This document shows, piece after piece, positions 1-8,079 of a stretch of DNA of 64,000 nt; position 1 is the stretch's first letter; every line of letters starts with the position of its first letter. Source of the DNA: an uncultured Planctomycetota bacterium (GTDB lineage: Bacteria > Planctomycetota > Phycisphaerae > UBA1845 > UTPLA1); contig CAADGE010000022.1 of NCBI GenBank assembly GCA_900696465.1, positions 248,001-312,000 of the forward strand. Direction: 5' to 3'. The notes below the pieces were generated by a model that saw only the letters and a program-made list of their open reading frames with translations, was not told the origin of the DNA and searched no databases. A program made the position numbers and the translations under genes.

Positions 1-480
1 TACCGCGTGCGCAACGAAGGGTTGAAGGACCTTTTCGCCGAGGCCTGCGATCGGCTCAGTCGCTTTTCACAGTGGCGGCTGCGTCATGTCCGGCGCGAGG
101 CCAACGCGCGCGCCGATGAACTGGCCAATCTGGCGATGGACGCAGGTGAGGATGTCGTCGTGCTGGATCGCCGAGGCGCAGGGAACGGCAAAGCCGACCA
201 ATCCACGACGAATGGTGCAACGGCGCGGGCACGCAAGTCGCGTTCATCCGCCGTGCACGAAGTGCGCGTTTGTTGCGTTCAACCGCCCAATGAAGAGGTT
301 TGTCCGTCGCCTTGTTCGGCGGAAGCAATCTATTCATTCAGGGATGCGACGCCGGCGGGCATCTGCATCCATGCGGCGCCGACGATTCTGCAGGCGGTGT
401 TCGCAGCGAGGGATGGATCGGGGAAACAGGAAGTTACCTGTGCCCGCAAGGGCTGCAGAGCGAGGTTCGTCGTCCAGTGA
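1..480 (+). CDS. RNase HI-family protein, C-terminal part (5' end outside window)
   Basis: The frame is open from the first base and ends at a TGA at 478-480. The first 50 residues match the C-terminal end of the RNase H fold of the bacterial RNase HI / reverse-transcriptase-like family: a segment around NEGLKDLFAEA is followed by RHVRREANARADELANLA, which holds the conserved Arg, Asn and Asp of the last helix. About 100 further residues follow, ending in a cysteine-bearing segment (two Cys after VRV, CPSPC, ICIHAA, CARKGC) that may be a small metal-binding module; that role is inference. The family hydrolyses RNA in RNA/DNA hybrids. The 3' end overlaps the presumed GTG start of the next gene by four bases. 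The N-terminal catalytic residues lie outside the window. Confidence 0.7.
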   Translation, partial: YRVRNEGLKDLFAEACDRLSRFSQWRLRHVRREANARADELANLAMDAGEDVVVLDRRGAGNGKADQSTTNGATARARKSRSSAVHEVRVCCVQPPNEEVCPSPCSAEAIYSFRDATPAGICIHAAPTILQAVFAARDGSGKQEVTCARKGCRARFVVQ

Positions 481-2378
481 GTGCGAGCACGAACACCACC
501 CTGCGACCGGAGTCGCTCGCGCGATCGCACGGTTCCACAGCGGATGCGTCGACAGCGTCGAAGGTTCGCGCCACGTCGTCATCCGGATCGAGGAATCCTC
601 TCGCGCGATGGTATGAGCAGACATCCCGACCCTGGATCTTTCTGCTGCTGGTGATTTGTTGCCTCTATCTTCCGTCGCTGGGCGATGGGTTCATCCTGGA
701 TGATCACCGGGCACTTCGTGTGCTGCAGGAGTACGCCTCGGGCGAGCGAAGTTCGCCGTCGGTCTATCGGTTTCTTTCCGGCGATGCGGAGGCCAATCGC
801 AGCGAGCGCGCGGAGGGCTGGTACCTGTGGTGGATCGCGGACGACCTGAAATACCAGCACATGCGGCCGCTGGCCGAATGGCTGCTGTACCTGGAGTACC
901 GGCTTTTCGACCGATGGGCACCGGGCTATCGTCTGGTGAATCTGTTTTTGTATGCCACCGGTGTGCTGCTGGTTCTGCGGTTGTTCCGGCTGGTGTCGAG
1001 TGACGAGCGTATGGCACGCTGGGGAGCGCTGCTTTTCGCGGTGGCGGCCTCGCACGCCATTCCGGTGCTGTTCGTCTCCTCGCAGGGGGATGTCGTCGCG
1101 CTGGTCTGCGTCGCGGGTGCGATGCTCTGCGCGGGAACCTTCGTTGAGACCGGGCGGATCAGCCGACTGATGATGTTCCTGGGTCTGTTCGCCGCAGGGC
1201 TTGGCATGAAGGAAGCCGTGCTGCCGGTGGCCGTCGCACCGCTGATGTTCCATCTTTTCAAGCGTTCAAGCGACGGTCTGCGCCGCGGACTCCTGGGTAC
1301 GGCGCTCTCGCTAATGATATCGCTTGTCTGGCTGTCGATGTACGTACGCGACGGTTTCGGCAGCAACACGTCGGTCATGCTGGACCCGATCCACGACAGA
1401 GCGGATTACTTGCGGGCCCTTCCGTTGCGGTCCCTGCTGCTGCTGTCGACCTGGGTGGTACCGGTCAATCCCTTCTTGTTTGAGTTTCAGACTGAGTTCA
1501 AGGCCTTTGAATGGATCTATGCAGTGCAGGGTGGCGCGACGCTGGCGATTCTGGCGGTGATGTACTGGCGATACCATCGGCGGCAGAACGGTGTCGTCAT
1601 GATGGCGCTCTGGGTGCCGGCCTTCCTGCCGATCCTCGTCTGCACGCCGCCGGATGATCGCGTCATGATGCTTCCAAGCATCGGTCTGGCATATCTCGGC
1701 GCGGCCTGGCTGACGCGCCCCCGATCCGACGGCACCCTGCGGCTGCGCGTGATTCCACTGCTGCTCTTTGTCGTCTTGCAGGTCTGCACGGTCTGGATCA
1801 CGGGCCGTCTGCTGGCTTATCTCGAATCGCAGTCACAATTGCACGTGCACTCGATGGCGGAGTCTTTCGGTCGGCCGATGGTCGAAGAGGACCACATCTT
1901 CGTGCTGAACAATCCTTTTTCGTTTGAGGGGCTGTTCATGCAGGATCGGCTGCGATCCCTGATGGGACCGTCGGATGGTCGGGCCGCGATTCTGTCAGAC
2001 GTGCGAGATCCGTCGATTACCGTCGTCGATGAACGGGCGTTTCGGCTCGATGCCGGTGCGAAGCCGCTGCTGTCGAGCTTCCTCGGGAGAATGGGAACAA
2101 CCCGGGCGAGGCCTCGGGCGACGGGAGATTCCCTCGCGGGCAGCGATTTTATTGCGACGATCCTGAAGGCCGACGCCGCCGGTGTGCAGTCGGTGGAGCT
2201 TCGATTCAACCAGCCGCTGACGTCGGAGCGGTATCGATTTTTCCTTGTGGGGGACGATGGCTGCCCGGTGCCTTGGCGAGCGGCTCGCGGCCACGGTCCG
2301 AGCGGGCTGCAAGCTGGCGACGGTGAGGACGCTGCCGGGCTCGAAATCGCAGGAGAACGTGCAAAAGAAGGGGTTTGA
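477..2378 (+). CDS. Polytopic membrane protein, GT-C glycosyltransferase-like
   Basis: A protein of about 633 residues with some ten hydrophobic segments and a soluble C-terminal part of roughly 180 residues. The start is uncertain because no ATG lies near the N-terminus. GTG at 477 is chosen since it overlaps the preceding stop as GTGA; the frame is open upstream to a TTG at 300. After the first membrane segment (about residues 53-67) comes an acidic pair in LDDHRAL (residues 74-75), where GT-C enzymes of the ArnT/PMT type carry their catalytic acidic residue in the first lumenal loop. It resembles the product at 6135-7907 in layout: a DD pair after the first helix, a YRF segment, a tryptophan-rich stretch, then RP(L/I)(A/S)E. 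Function is unproven; transfer of a lipid-linked sugar is inferred from fold similarity. Confidence 0.6.
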   Translation: MSASTNTTLRPESLARSHGSTADASTASKVRATSSSGSRNPLARWYEQTSRPWIFLLLVICCLYLPSLGDGFILDDHRALRVLQEYASGERSSPSVYRFLSGDAEANRSERAEGWYLWWIADDLKYQHMRPLAEWLLYLEYRLFDRWAPGYRLVNLFLYATGVLLVLRLFRLVSSDERMARWGALLFAVAASHAIPVLFVSSQGDVVALVCVAGAMLCAGTFVETGRISRLMMFLGLFAAGLGMKEAVLPVAVAPLMFHLFKRSSDGLRRGLLGTALSLMISLVWLSMYVRDGFGSNTSVMLDPIHDRADYLRALPLRSLLLLSTWVVPVNPFLFEFQTEFKAFEWIYAVQGGATLAILAVMYWRYHRRQNGVVMMALWVPAFLPILVCTPPDDRVMMLPSIGLAYLGAAWLTRPRSDGTLRLRVIPLLLFVVLQVCTVWITGRLLAYLESQSQLHVHSMAESFGRPMVEEDHIFVLNNPFSFEGLFMQDRLRSLMGPSDGRAAILSDVRDPSITVVDERAFRLDAGAKPLLSSFLGRMGTTRARPRATGDSLAGSDFIATILKADAAGVQSVELRFNQPLTSERYRFFLVGDDGCPVPWRAARGHGPSGLQAGDGEDAAGLEIAGERAKEGV

Positions 2379-2449
2379 GGTGCTTTACACGCAGGCCATA
2401 CTTCGGCGCATGCCTGCCTGATGCTCGATCGATAGCGAGGCCGATCCGA

Positions 2450-3349
2450 ATGGACCTTCGAGAGATTCTTGAGAAAGTTCGTGTACCACCGGGTTCAAAG
2501 GTAAAGCTCAGCCGCTTTGACCCGGCGTGGCCGGGCACGGCAGAGATGAAGCATCTCTGCGGTGACAAGCTCAAGATGCGAGCGAAGCGCATGATTGAGC
2601 AGAATGTCCACGAGCTGGCCAACGCTCAGGAGTTGCTGTGGGCGAGCGACACGTACGCGATGCTGGTCGTCTTTCAGGCGATGGACGCGGCCGGCAAAGA
2701 CGGGACGATCAAGCATGTCATGTCGGGCGTGAACCCGCAGGGGTGCGAGGTGGTCTCCTTCAAGGCACCAACGGCGGAGGAACTGGATCATACTTTTCTC
2801 TGGCGGGTGGCGAAGGCGTCGCCGTCCCGGGGGAAGATCACGATCTTCAACCGTTCGCACTACGAGGATGTGCTGATTGTCAAGGTGCACCCCGAATTGC
2901 TGGAGCAGTCAAAGCTGCCTCCGGGCAAACGAGGCAAGTCGTTCTGGCGGGCACGATACGATGACATCAATTCCTTCGAGCAGCATCTTCATCGCAATGG
3001 AACGCGGATCGTGAAGTTTTTCCTGAATCTCTCGAAGGATGAGCAGAAGCGGCGATTTCTCTCGCGGCTGGATGACAAGCGAAAACACTGGAAGTTCTCG
3101 ATGGCTGACGTGCGCGAGCGTGGCTACTGGGACAAGTATCAGTCGGCCTATCAGGACATGCTTCGGGCAACGAGCACACGCTGGGCGCCGTGGTACGTGA
3201 TCCCCGCAGATAACAAGTGGGTTGCCCGCGCGATGGTGTCGGCGATTCTGACGCACGAGATTAACACGCTGGAACTTCGCTGGCCGGAGGTGAACGACGA
3301 GCATAGGAAGGAACTGGCGGAGGCGCGAAAGCGACTGTTGAGCGAGTAA
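2450..3349 (+). CDS. ppk2: Polyphosphate kinase 2, class III-like (polyP:AMP/ADP phosphotransferase)
   Basis: 299 residues, the usual length for single-domain PPK2. The Walker A segment is MDAAGKDGTIKH, followed by NPQG and FNRSHYEDVL, which carries the second conserved motif and lid arginine. Further on are KFFLNLSKDEQ, a WKF segment and WYVIPADNKW, as in the class III enzymes known from Meiothermus and Deinococcus. Class III members move phosphate from polyphosphate to AMP and ADP, regenerating ATP in the cytosol. I chose the ATG at 2450 because the protein family begins close to this point; the frame is open further upstream into the preceding gene. It runs convergently into the amidohydrolase gene with only 24 bp between the stop codons. 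Confidence 0.9.
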   Translation: MDLREILEKVRVPPGSKVKLSRFDPAWPGTAEMKHLCGDKLKMRAKRMIEQNVHELANAQELLWASDTYAMLVVFQAMDAAGKDGTIKHVMSGVNPQGCEVVSFKAPTAEELDHTFLWRVAKASPSRGKITIFNRSHYEDVLIVKVHPELLEQSKLPPGKRGKSFWRARYDDINSFEQHLHRNGTRIVKFFLNLSKDEQKRRFLSRLDDKRKHWKFSMADVRERGYWDKYQSAYQDMLRATSTRWAPWYVIPADNKWVARAMVSAILTHEINTLELRWPEVNDEHRKELAEARKRLLSE

Positions 3350-3373
3350 TGAACTTATGTGCAACTCGTAGCG

Positions 3374-4696
3374 TCATGCCCGAGGCATGCGCGACCAGAG
3401 GGCTCTGGTCACGTCAACGGCACGGCGGCGAGTTTCATTTTCAGCAACGGTGAGCACCTGTCGATCGCGCAGCGTCCATTGACCTGCGACGATGACATGC
3501 CGGACATGATGCGACGCCAGCGCGAAGATGAGATGGCCGACGATGTTATCCGGGGTTAGGGGCGTCGCAGGAATGTAATCCGTGACCACCACGTCCGCGG
3601 CAGCTCCCGGGGCGAACTGACCAAGCTCCTTACCGAGCAGACGTGAAGCGGTACGGGCGGATCGGACGAGCATCTCAACGATGTCCGTCGGGGCGAGGCC
3701 CGCGCAGGCATCGCGCGACTTGAACCAAGCGGCGCGGGCTTCAGCGAACATGTCGCTGCCGATTCCGTCGGTGCCAAGCTGCACGCCGGACAGGTGATTC
3801 GTGGGGGCGTAACCGACCTGGTTGTTCATGTTGGATCGGGGGTTGTGCGCCACGGCGGCGACCATGCGAGACAGCCGCTTGGCATCTGCCTGCGAGAGAT
3901 GCGTACAGTGGGCGAGGATGGATCGGGCCGCGACGCCGACGGATTCGTCAACGATGCCGCTGCGCGTGAGACGCTCCACGAGCGGTGCGCCATACTTCTC
4001 GCGGCAGAGCCGGTCATCGCAGGGGTCTTCAGCGACGTGGATATGCACGCCACTGTGATACTCAGCCGCAAGCCGTGTGCATGCGGAGAGCGTTTCGTTG
4101 CTCATGGTGAAGGCGGCATGGGCGCCGACCAGCGCGGCGAAGCGGCCGTCATTTCGCTGGGCGCAGCGTTCGAGGTAGCGGCGATTCTCCTTCAGCCCGG
4201 CCAGCGCGCCAGCCGCTCCGTTTCGGTCCGTCGTTTCGTAGCAGAGCACCGCGCGCAGGCCGACGGCGGCAATGCCGCGTTCGAGGTTGTCGAGACTGTT
4301 TTCGATCGAGTTGGGCGAGGCATGATGGTCGATCAGGGTCGTCGTGCCGCAGTGAACGGCGTCCAGCGCGCCGATCAGGCCGCACAGTTCGATCGACTCG
4401 GCATCGTGGGCACGATCGAGCCGCCACCAGATCAACTCGAGAATTTCATGGAAGTTCTTCGGCGCGCCCGACGGCGGGGGCATGCCTGTGGCCAGCGCGC
4501 TGTAAAGATGGGTGTGGCCGTTGACCAGACCCGGCAGGACGACGGCGCCGCCGCAATCGACGACCTCATCGCCCGGCGAGGGCTTCACCATCGGCCCGAT
4601 GGCAGAGACGGAGTCGTTTTCAATTCGCAGCGCTCCGGACATGACGCCCGGTGGATCGAGACTCAGCAACGTGGCGTTCTCAAGTGTGATCGGCAT
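3374..4696 (-). CDS. ssnA: Amidohydrolase, SsnA-like aminohydrolase
   Basis: 440 residues of the metal-dependent amidohydrolase superfamily (cytosine deaminase/chlorohydrolase branch). Visible metal-site residues are the HTH of NGHTHLYSAL near residue 60, a His in GVHIHVAED, a His in LAHCTHLS and an Asp in LGTDGIGSD. The N-terminus (TLLSLDPP) and the segment LCYETTDRNGAAGA are as I recall them from SsnA-type putative aminohydrolases, which lie near purine or hydantoin catabolism genes in other bacteria. No such genes are adjacent here, so the substrate is open. The terminal beta-sandwich strand pattern is intact and nothing is truncated. Confidence 0.8.
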   Translation of the reverse strand: MPITLENATLLSLDPPGVMSGALRIENDSVSAIGPMVKPSPGDEVVDCGGAVVLPGLVNGHTHLYSALATGMPPPSGAPKNFHEILELIWWRLDRAHDAESIELCGLIGALDAVHCGTTTLIDHHASPNSIENSLDNLERGIAAVGLRAVLCYETTDRNGAAGALAGLKENRRYLERCAQRNDGRFAALVGAHAAFTMSNETLSACTRLAAEYHSGVHIHVAEDPCDDRLCREKYGAPLVERLTRSGIVDESVGVAARSILAHCTHLSQADAKRLSRMVAAVAHNPRSNMNNQVGYAPTNHLSGVQLGTDGIGSDMFAEARAAWFKSRDACAGLAPTDIVEMLVRSARTASRLLGKELGQFAPGAAADVVVTDYIPATPLTPDNIVGHLIFALASHHVRHVIVAGQWTLRDRQVLTVAENETRRRAVDVTRALWSRMPRA

Positions 4697-4767
4697 GGTT
4701 GTACATTCCTGCGATCGTCATGGCCGTTCAAAGCAGCGGGTTAACCATACCTCACGGCGGTCGATTC

Positions 4768-6138
4768 TCAAGTCGGCCGACAGAGTTCTTCGTCGATGAG
4801 TGCAAGATAACGCTGGGCCAGCTCATCAGAAACCGCCGGGTGCACGTAAGTCAGACTCAGATTCAACCGATCACCGAAGCGCGAGAAGACCGGGTTCCAT
4901 GCCGGCGGTGTCGTGGTCGGGCCGCCGCCCCAGATGTTCACGACTTTCGCGCCGCCGATGGTGCGAAGCGGCCGTTCGATTTCGCCGTAGTAGGAAAAGC
5001 CCGATGCGAAGATGTTAACGCCCGGCGGGAGCTTGAAAAGCAGACCGTAGAACCAGGGGTGAACCCGTGCCGCGAGTTCGAGCAGTGCCCATTGCTGCAG
5101 GTCGCCTTCAGTCGCAAGGAACGCCTGCAATTGTGAGAGTACATTTTCCGCGATCGCGGCGCGAACTTCTGCCTGCTCGCGCGTGCAGCAGATCGTCGGT
5201 GCCACGAGGTAATTTCCGATCAGAGGCCGTCGATGGAGCAGGTTGCTGCCAGGGACCGATGCGCCGACCGACATCGGAAAGGTAATGCAATATGCTCCCG
5301 TCACCACGTCGCGCTCGGTAAAGATGCGATGCAGTGCGCGGAGTACGCTGGCGGCAAGGTATCGCGCATGCAGCGCCGGGCCCGGCGGTGTGAGCTTACG
5401 CGCGTTCTCGCGGATGGTCGCGACTGGCTCCGATTCCCAGTGGCGATGCAGCAATCGAAACTCGGGCGTAACACCGGGCGCCGGATTGATAATGCTGCGA
5501 ATCTGTGGCGCCGGCACAATCGCCCGCTGCGCTCGAAGTCCGCGAAGTGCCAGCGACCAGCGTCGACCGCGCGTGGCGTCGCGGAGCACGTTGATCGTTG
5601 CATCGTCCGGCAGCAGTGCATCATCTGCCGGCGGATCGTCGTCGAGCTTCGCGAGGAACCACTGCGCGCCGGTGGCATCCATCAGATAGTGCGGCCAGCG
5701 GAGAACCAGCCGCGTGCGTTCGTTCGGCAGGGCGTAGTGCTCCAGCCGCACCTGCGGTGGGCTCGATGGATCCCATCGGGAGTTGTATCGTTCCCGGCAA
5801 ACGGCTTCGAGTCGTCGCTGCCAGTTCACATCGCTGCGTAAATCTTCAGAGTAGTATGCAGACCGTGCGGCGTGCTCGTATTCGCGCCGCGCGGCCGCTG
5901 AAACCTGCCAGAAAGGTTGCAATCGAAACGGCGAAACATGCAACGTTGACATCGTGACCGGATGTGCCGACATGATTCGGGACAGTGCCTTCAACACGGC
6001 ATCCGAGTCAGCATGACCGACGGCGTCGACCATCATAAAGGGGTGATTGCCCTGACCGTGGGTGGCATAGCCCACCCGATCCTGCCCGTAAATGCAGTCG
6101 TCGCAGGGATTGAGTGGAACACGCAACATTGCGTTCAT
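4768..6138 (-). CDS. Condensation-domain-fold acyltransferase-like protein
   Basis: 456 residues resembling the chloramphenicol acetyltransferase / NRPS condensation / wax-ester synthase superfamily. The key motif is HYLMD at residues 150-154 (HxxxD), preceded by a basic hydrophobic strand (RLVLRW) as in that family; the usual second His and trailing Gly of HHxxxDG are changed. A later segment has GNYL(V)APT and FSYYGEIERP, similar to the DFGWG-side region. It probably transfers an acyl group from a thioester to an alcohol or amine. Its ATG overlaps the TGA of the upstream membrane-protein gene as ATGA, so the two are translationally coupled and probably work together, for example in acyl modification of a glycolipid. 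The substrate is unknown. Confidence 0.55.
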   Translation of the reverse strand: MNAMLRVPLNPCDDCIYGQDRVGYATHGQGNHPFMMVDAVGHADSDAVLKALSRIMSAHPVTMSTLHVSPFRLQPFWQVSAAARREYEHAARSAYYSEDLRSDVNWQRRLEAVCRERYNSRWDPSSPPQVRLEHYALPNERTRLVLRWPHYLMDATGAQWFLAKLDDDPPADDALLPDDATINVLRDATRGRRWSLALRGLRAQRAIVPAPQIRSIINPAPGVTPEFRLLHRHWESEPVATIRENARKLTPPGPALHARYLAASVLRALHRIFTERDVVTGAYCITFPMSVGASVPGSNLLHRRPLIGNYLVAPTICCTREQAEVRAAIAENVLSQLQAFLATEGDLQQWALLELAARVHPWFYGLLFKLPPGVNIFASGFSYYGEIERPLRTIGGAKVVNIWGGGPTTTPPAWNPVFSRFGDRLNLSLTYVHPAVSDELAQRYLALIDEELCRPT

Positions 6139-7907
6139 GGTCGGGAATCTCCCGAGAGCCGTTTCTTTTCTGACGCGCTGCCGTCATCAATCAGGTCGGG
6201 TAAATGCAGGTGAAGGCCCGTTGCGTGCAGGCCGCGTGGAAAGTGAAACTCCATCCGAGTGACGTCACCGACTGCATCGACGGCCGTTACAGTCGCCGTG
6301 AAGTGACGCAAGGAAAACTTCTGCCCGATCGTTGGTCGCCAGTCGTCGCCGCGTGTCAGGTAGTGCAGCGGAGCGCCGAGCAGCGAGCCGCTTCGTGCCT
6401 GCATTACCAGCGTCTTCTCGTCGGAGGCGGACAGATCCGCAGCCACACCGGGCGGATGCAGGTGATGCAGGCAGACGCCGCGCCGGCCGGTGAGATACTC
6501 CAGCCGCTCGCCGGCACAGATCATCTCAAACTGCGATCGGGCATCGCTGATGATCAGGACATCGTAGTCCTGAAGGGGCGGCGTGAGATGCGCGGTGATA
6601 TCCTTGAGCCGTTCGCACGCTGCTTTCTCCGCGCCGGTCAGCACGAGCACAGTGCCGATGATGCATCCGATGCTGACGACGCCGTTGACCGCGAGAACGA
6701 ATTGCCGAACGAGCATCGGTGTCGGACGCACTTGCGATTGGGTCGGCACGAGGATGGTCGAGATCAGATAGGCCCAGCCGATCGTCGCCGTGCAGAGCGT
6801 GCGTGCGCTGGCCGTCAGGGCCCGCAGGCCGGGCAGCGTGAAGAGGAGCAGCCAGAGCACGAAAAAGAGCGCGGCACTGTCGCCGCGCGTCGAGCGGCGC
6901 AGGTAGTGAATGGTGAGCAGCATCAGCAGACCACCTGCACCGGCGACCAGCCACGAAGTCCGGTCCGACGCGATGTGCAGTACATCGATCGGAAAGCCGA
7001 ACGACCAGACGGCTGCGTAAAGCAGGAGCGTTTGTGGCAGTTGTGCACCGAGTTGGGTGGGCTCGCTCTCAGCACCGGCGACGTTGAACACCCAGGAGCG
7101 GGTAGAAGCGTAGTAGGCGAGGTATGCAGCGACGATTGCCAGCAGACCGATGACCGTGACCAGGACCATGCGCCGTGCGGCCCCCTCGGCGATCGATGAT
7201 CGCGTGATCAGCGCATGCACAAGCACGACCGCGGCAAGGGCGACGGCGACTTCCTTCGAAAGCATCGCAAAAAGAAACCCGCCGAACGCGAGGAGGACAT
7301 ACCTCACGCATGGACGCTGCCGCAAGGATAAGTATGACCCCGCGGCGAGCGTGACACCAATGACCACCAGCAGGTCCTGCCGGTTGCACAGCCAGGTTAC
7401 CGGCGGTGTGACGGTCTGTGAGATGCCGTAGAAAAACGTCGCCACGCCTGCCCGAATACGATCTCCGGTGTGCCGGCCGCTTGTACGGTCCGCGGTGGCC
7501 TGCATGAACATCCAGTGCACGCTGCAAAGCGCGACTGCGAAGATCGCCAGACTCATGAGCCGATGGCCGAAGACCTTCCTCCCGAAGAGCCGGACATCCA
7601 GCAGAAAAGAGGCCTCGGAGATTGGCCGGAGAAAGTCCAAACGACCCGTTTCAGGCAGCCACCACGGCAGGGTTCCTCGGTTTCGCAGTTCGTTCCACTG
7701 GTCGTCGTTCGTGGCGAATCGATACAGCCGAGCGTCGTTGGACTGGCCCGCGAGGAATCGCTCGGCCTTGAGCAACAGAAACAGATCGTCGCTGACAAAC
7801 GGTTCATTCAGGGTACCAACGTAGAGCAGCAGTGGCGCGAACAGCCAGAACGCGCGATGTGGCGCGGCGGCACGGAGAAACACAAACGGCTGTTCAAAGA
7901 GGGACAC
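6135..7907 (-). CDS. Polytopic membrane protein, GT-C glycosyltransferase-like (paralogue of 477-2378)
   Basis: 590 residues from a GTG start, with about ten to eleven hydrophobic helices and a periplasmic C-terminal domain of around 150 residues. After the first helix is NEPFVSDDLFLLLKAERFL, holding the acidic pair typical of GT-C lumenal loop 1, then LYRFATNDDQW and LRPISEASFLLD, which parallel the first membrane protein of this window. These similarities support paralogy. The downstream acyltransferase gene overlaps it by four bases. The GTG lies just after an inverted repeat, GCGGGATTATCCCGC. Transfer of a sugar from a polyprenyl-phosphate donor is an inference from the family, not shown by a specific motif. 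Confidence 0.6.
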   Translation of the reverse strand: MSLFEQPFVFLRAAAPHRAFWLFAPLLLYVGTLNEPFVSDDLFLLLKAERFLAGQSNDARLYRFATNDDQWNELRNRGTLPWWLPETGRLDFLRPISEASFLLDVRLFGRKVFGHRLMSLAIFAVALCSVHWMFMQATADRTSGRHTGDRIRAGVATFFYGISQTVTPPVTWLCNRQDLLVVIGVTLAAGSYLSLRQRPCVRYVLLAFGGFLFAMLSKEVAVALAAVVLVHALITRSSIAEGAARRMVLVTVIGLLAIVAAYLAYYASTRSWVFNVAGAESEPTQLGAQLPQTLLLYAAVWSFGFPIDVLHIASDRTSWLVAGAGGLLMLLTIHYLRRSTRGDSAALFFVLWLLLFTLPGLRALTASARTLCTATIGWAYLISTILVPTQSQVRPTPMLVRQFVLAVNGVVSIGCIIGTVLVLTGAEKAACERLKDITAHLTPPLQDYDVLIISDARSQFEMICAGERLEYLTGRRGVCLHHLHPPGVAADLSASDEKTLVMQARSGSLLGAPLHYLTRGDDWRPTIGQKFSLRHFTATVTAVDAVGDVTRMEFHFPRGLHATGLHLHLPDLIDDGSASEKKRLSGDSRP

Positions 7908-8079
7908 GCGGCGGGATTATCCCGCGAGCGGCGGCGGAGTTCAAACGCATCTTGCCCTGAGCGGCTGAATGCGACGAAGAATAGACGGCGTCGAAATGCG
8001 ATCGCAATGGCCCACCGCAAGTTTCGAATGATCTGTAGTGCGGCGCGATGCAGCATGCCAGCCGTAGAAGTTCGGTTGA

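Noticed and set aside
3794-4744. Long plus-strand frame opposite the amidohydrolase gene
   Set aside because: It is the antisense shadow of a clear amidohydrolase with conserved metal ligands; its product has no family features.
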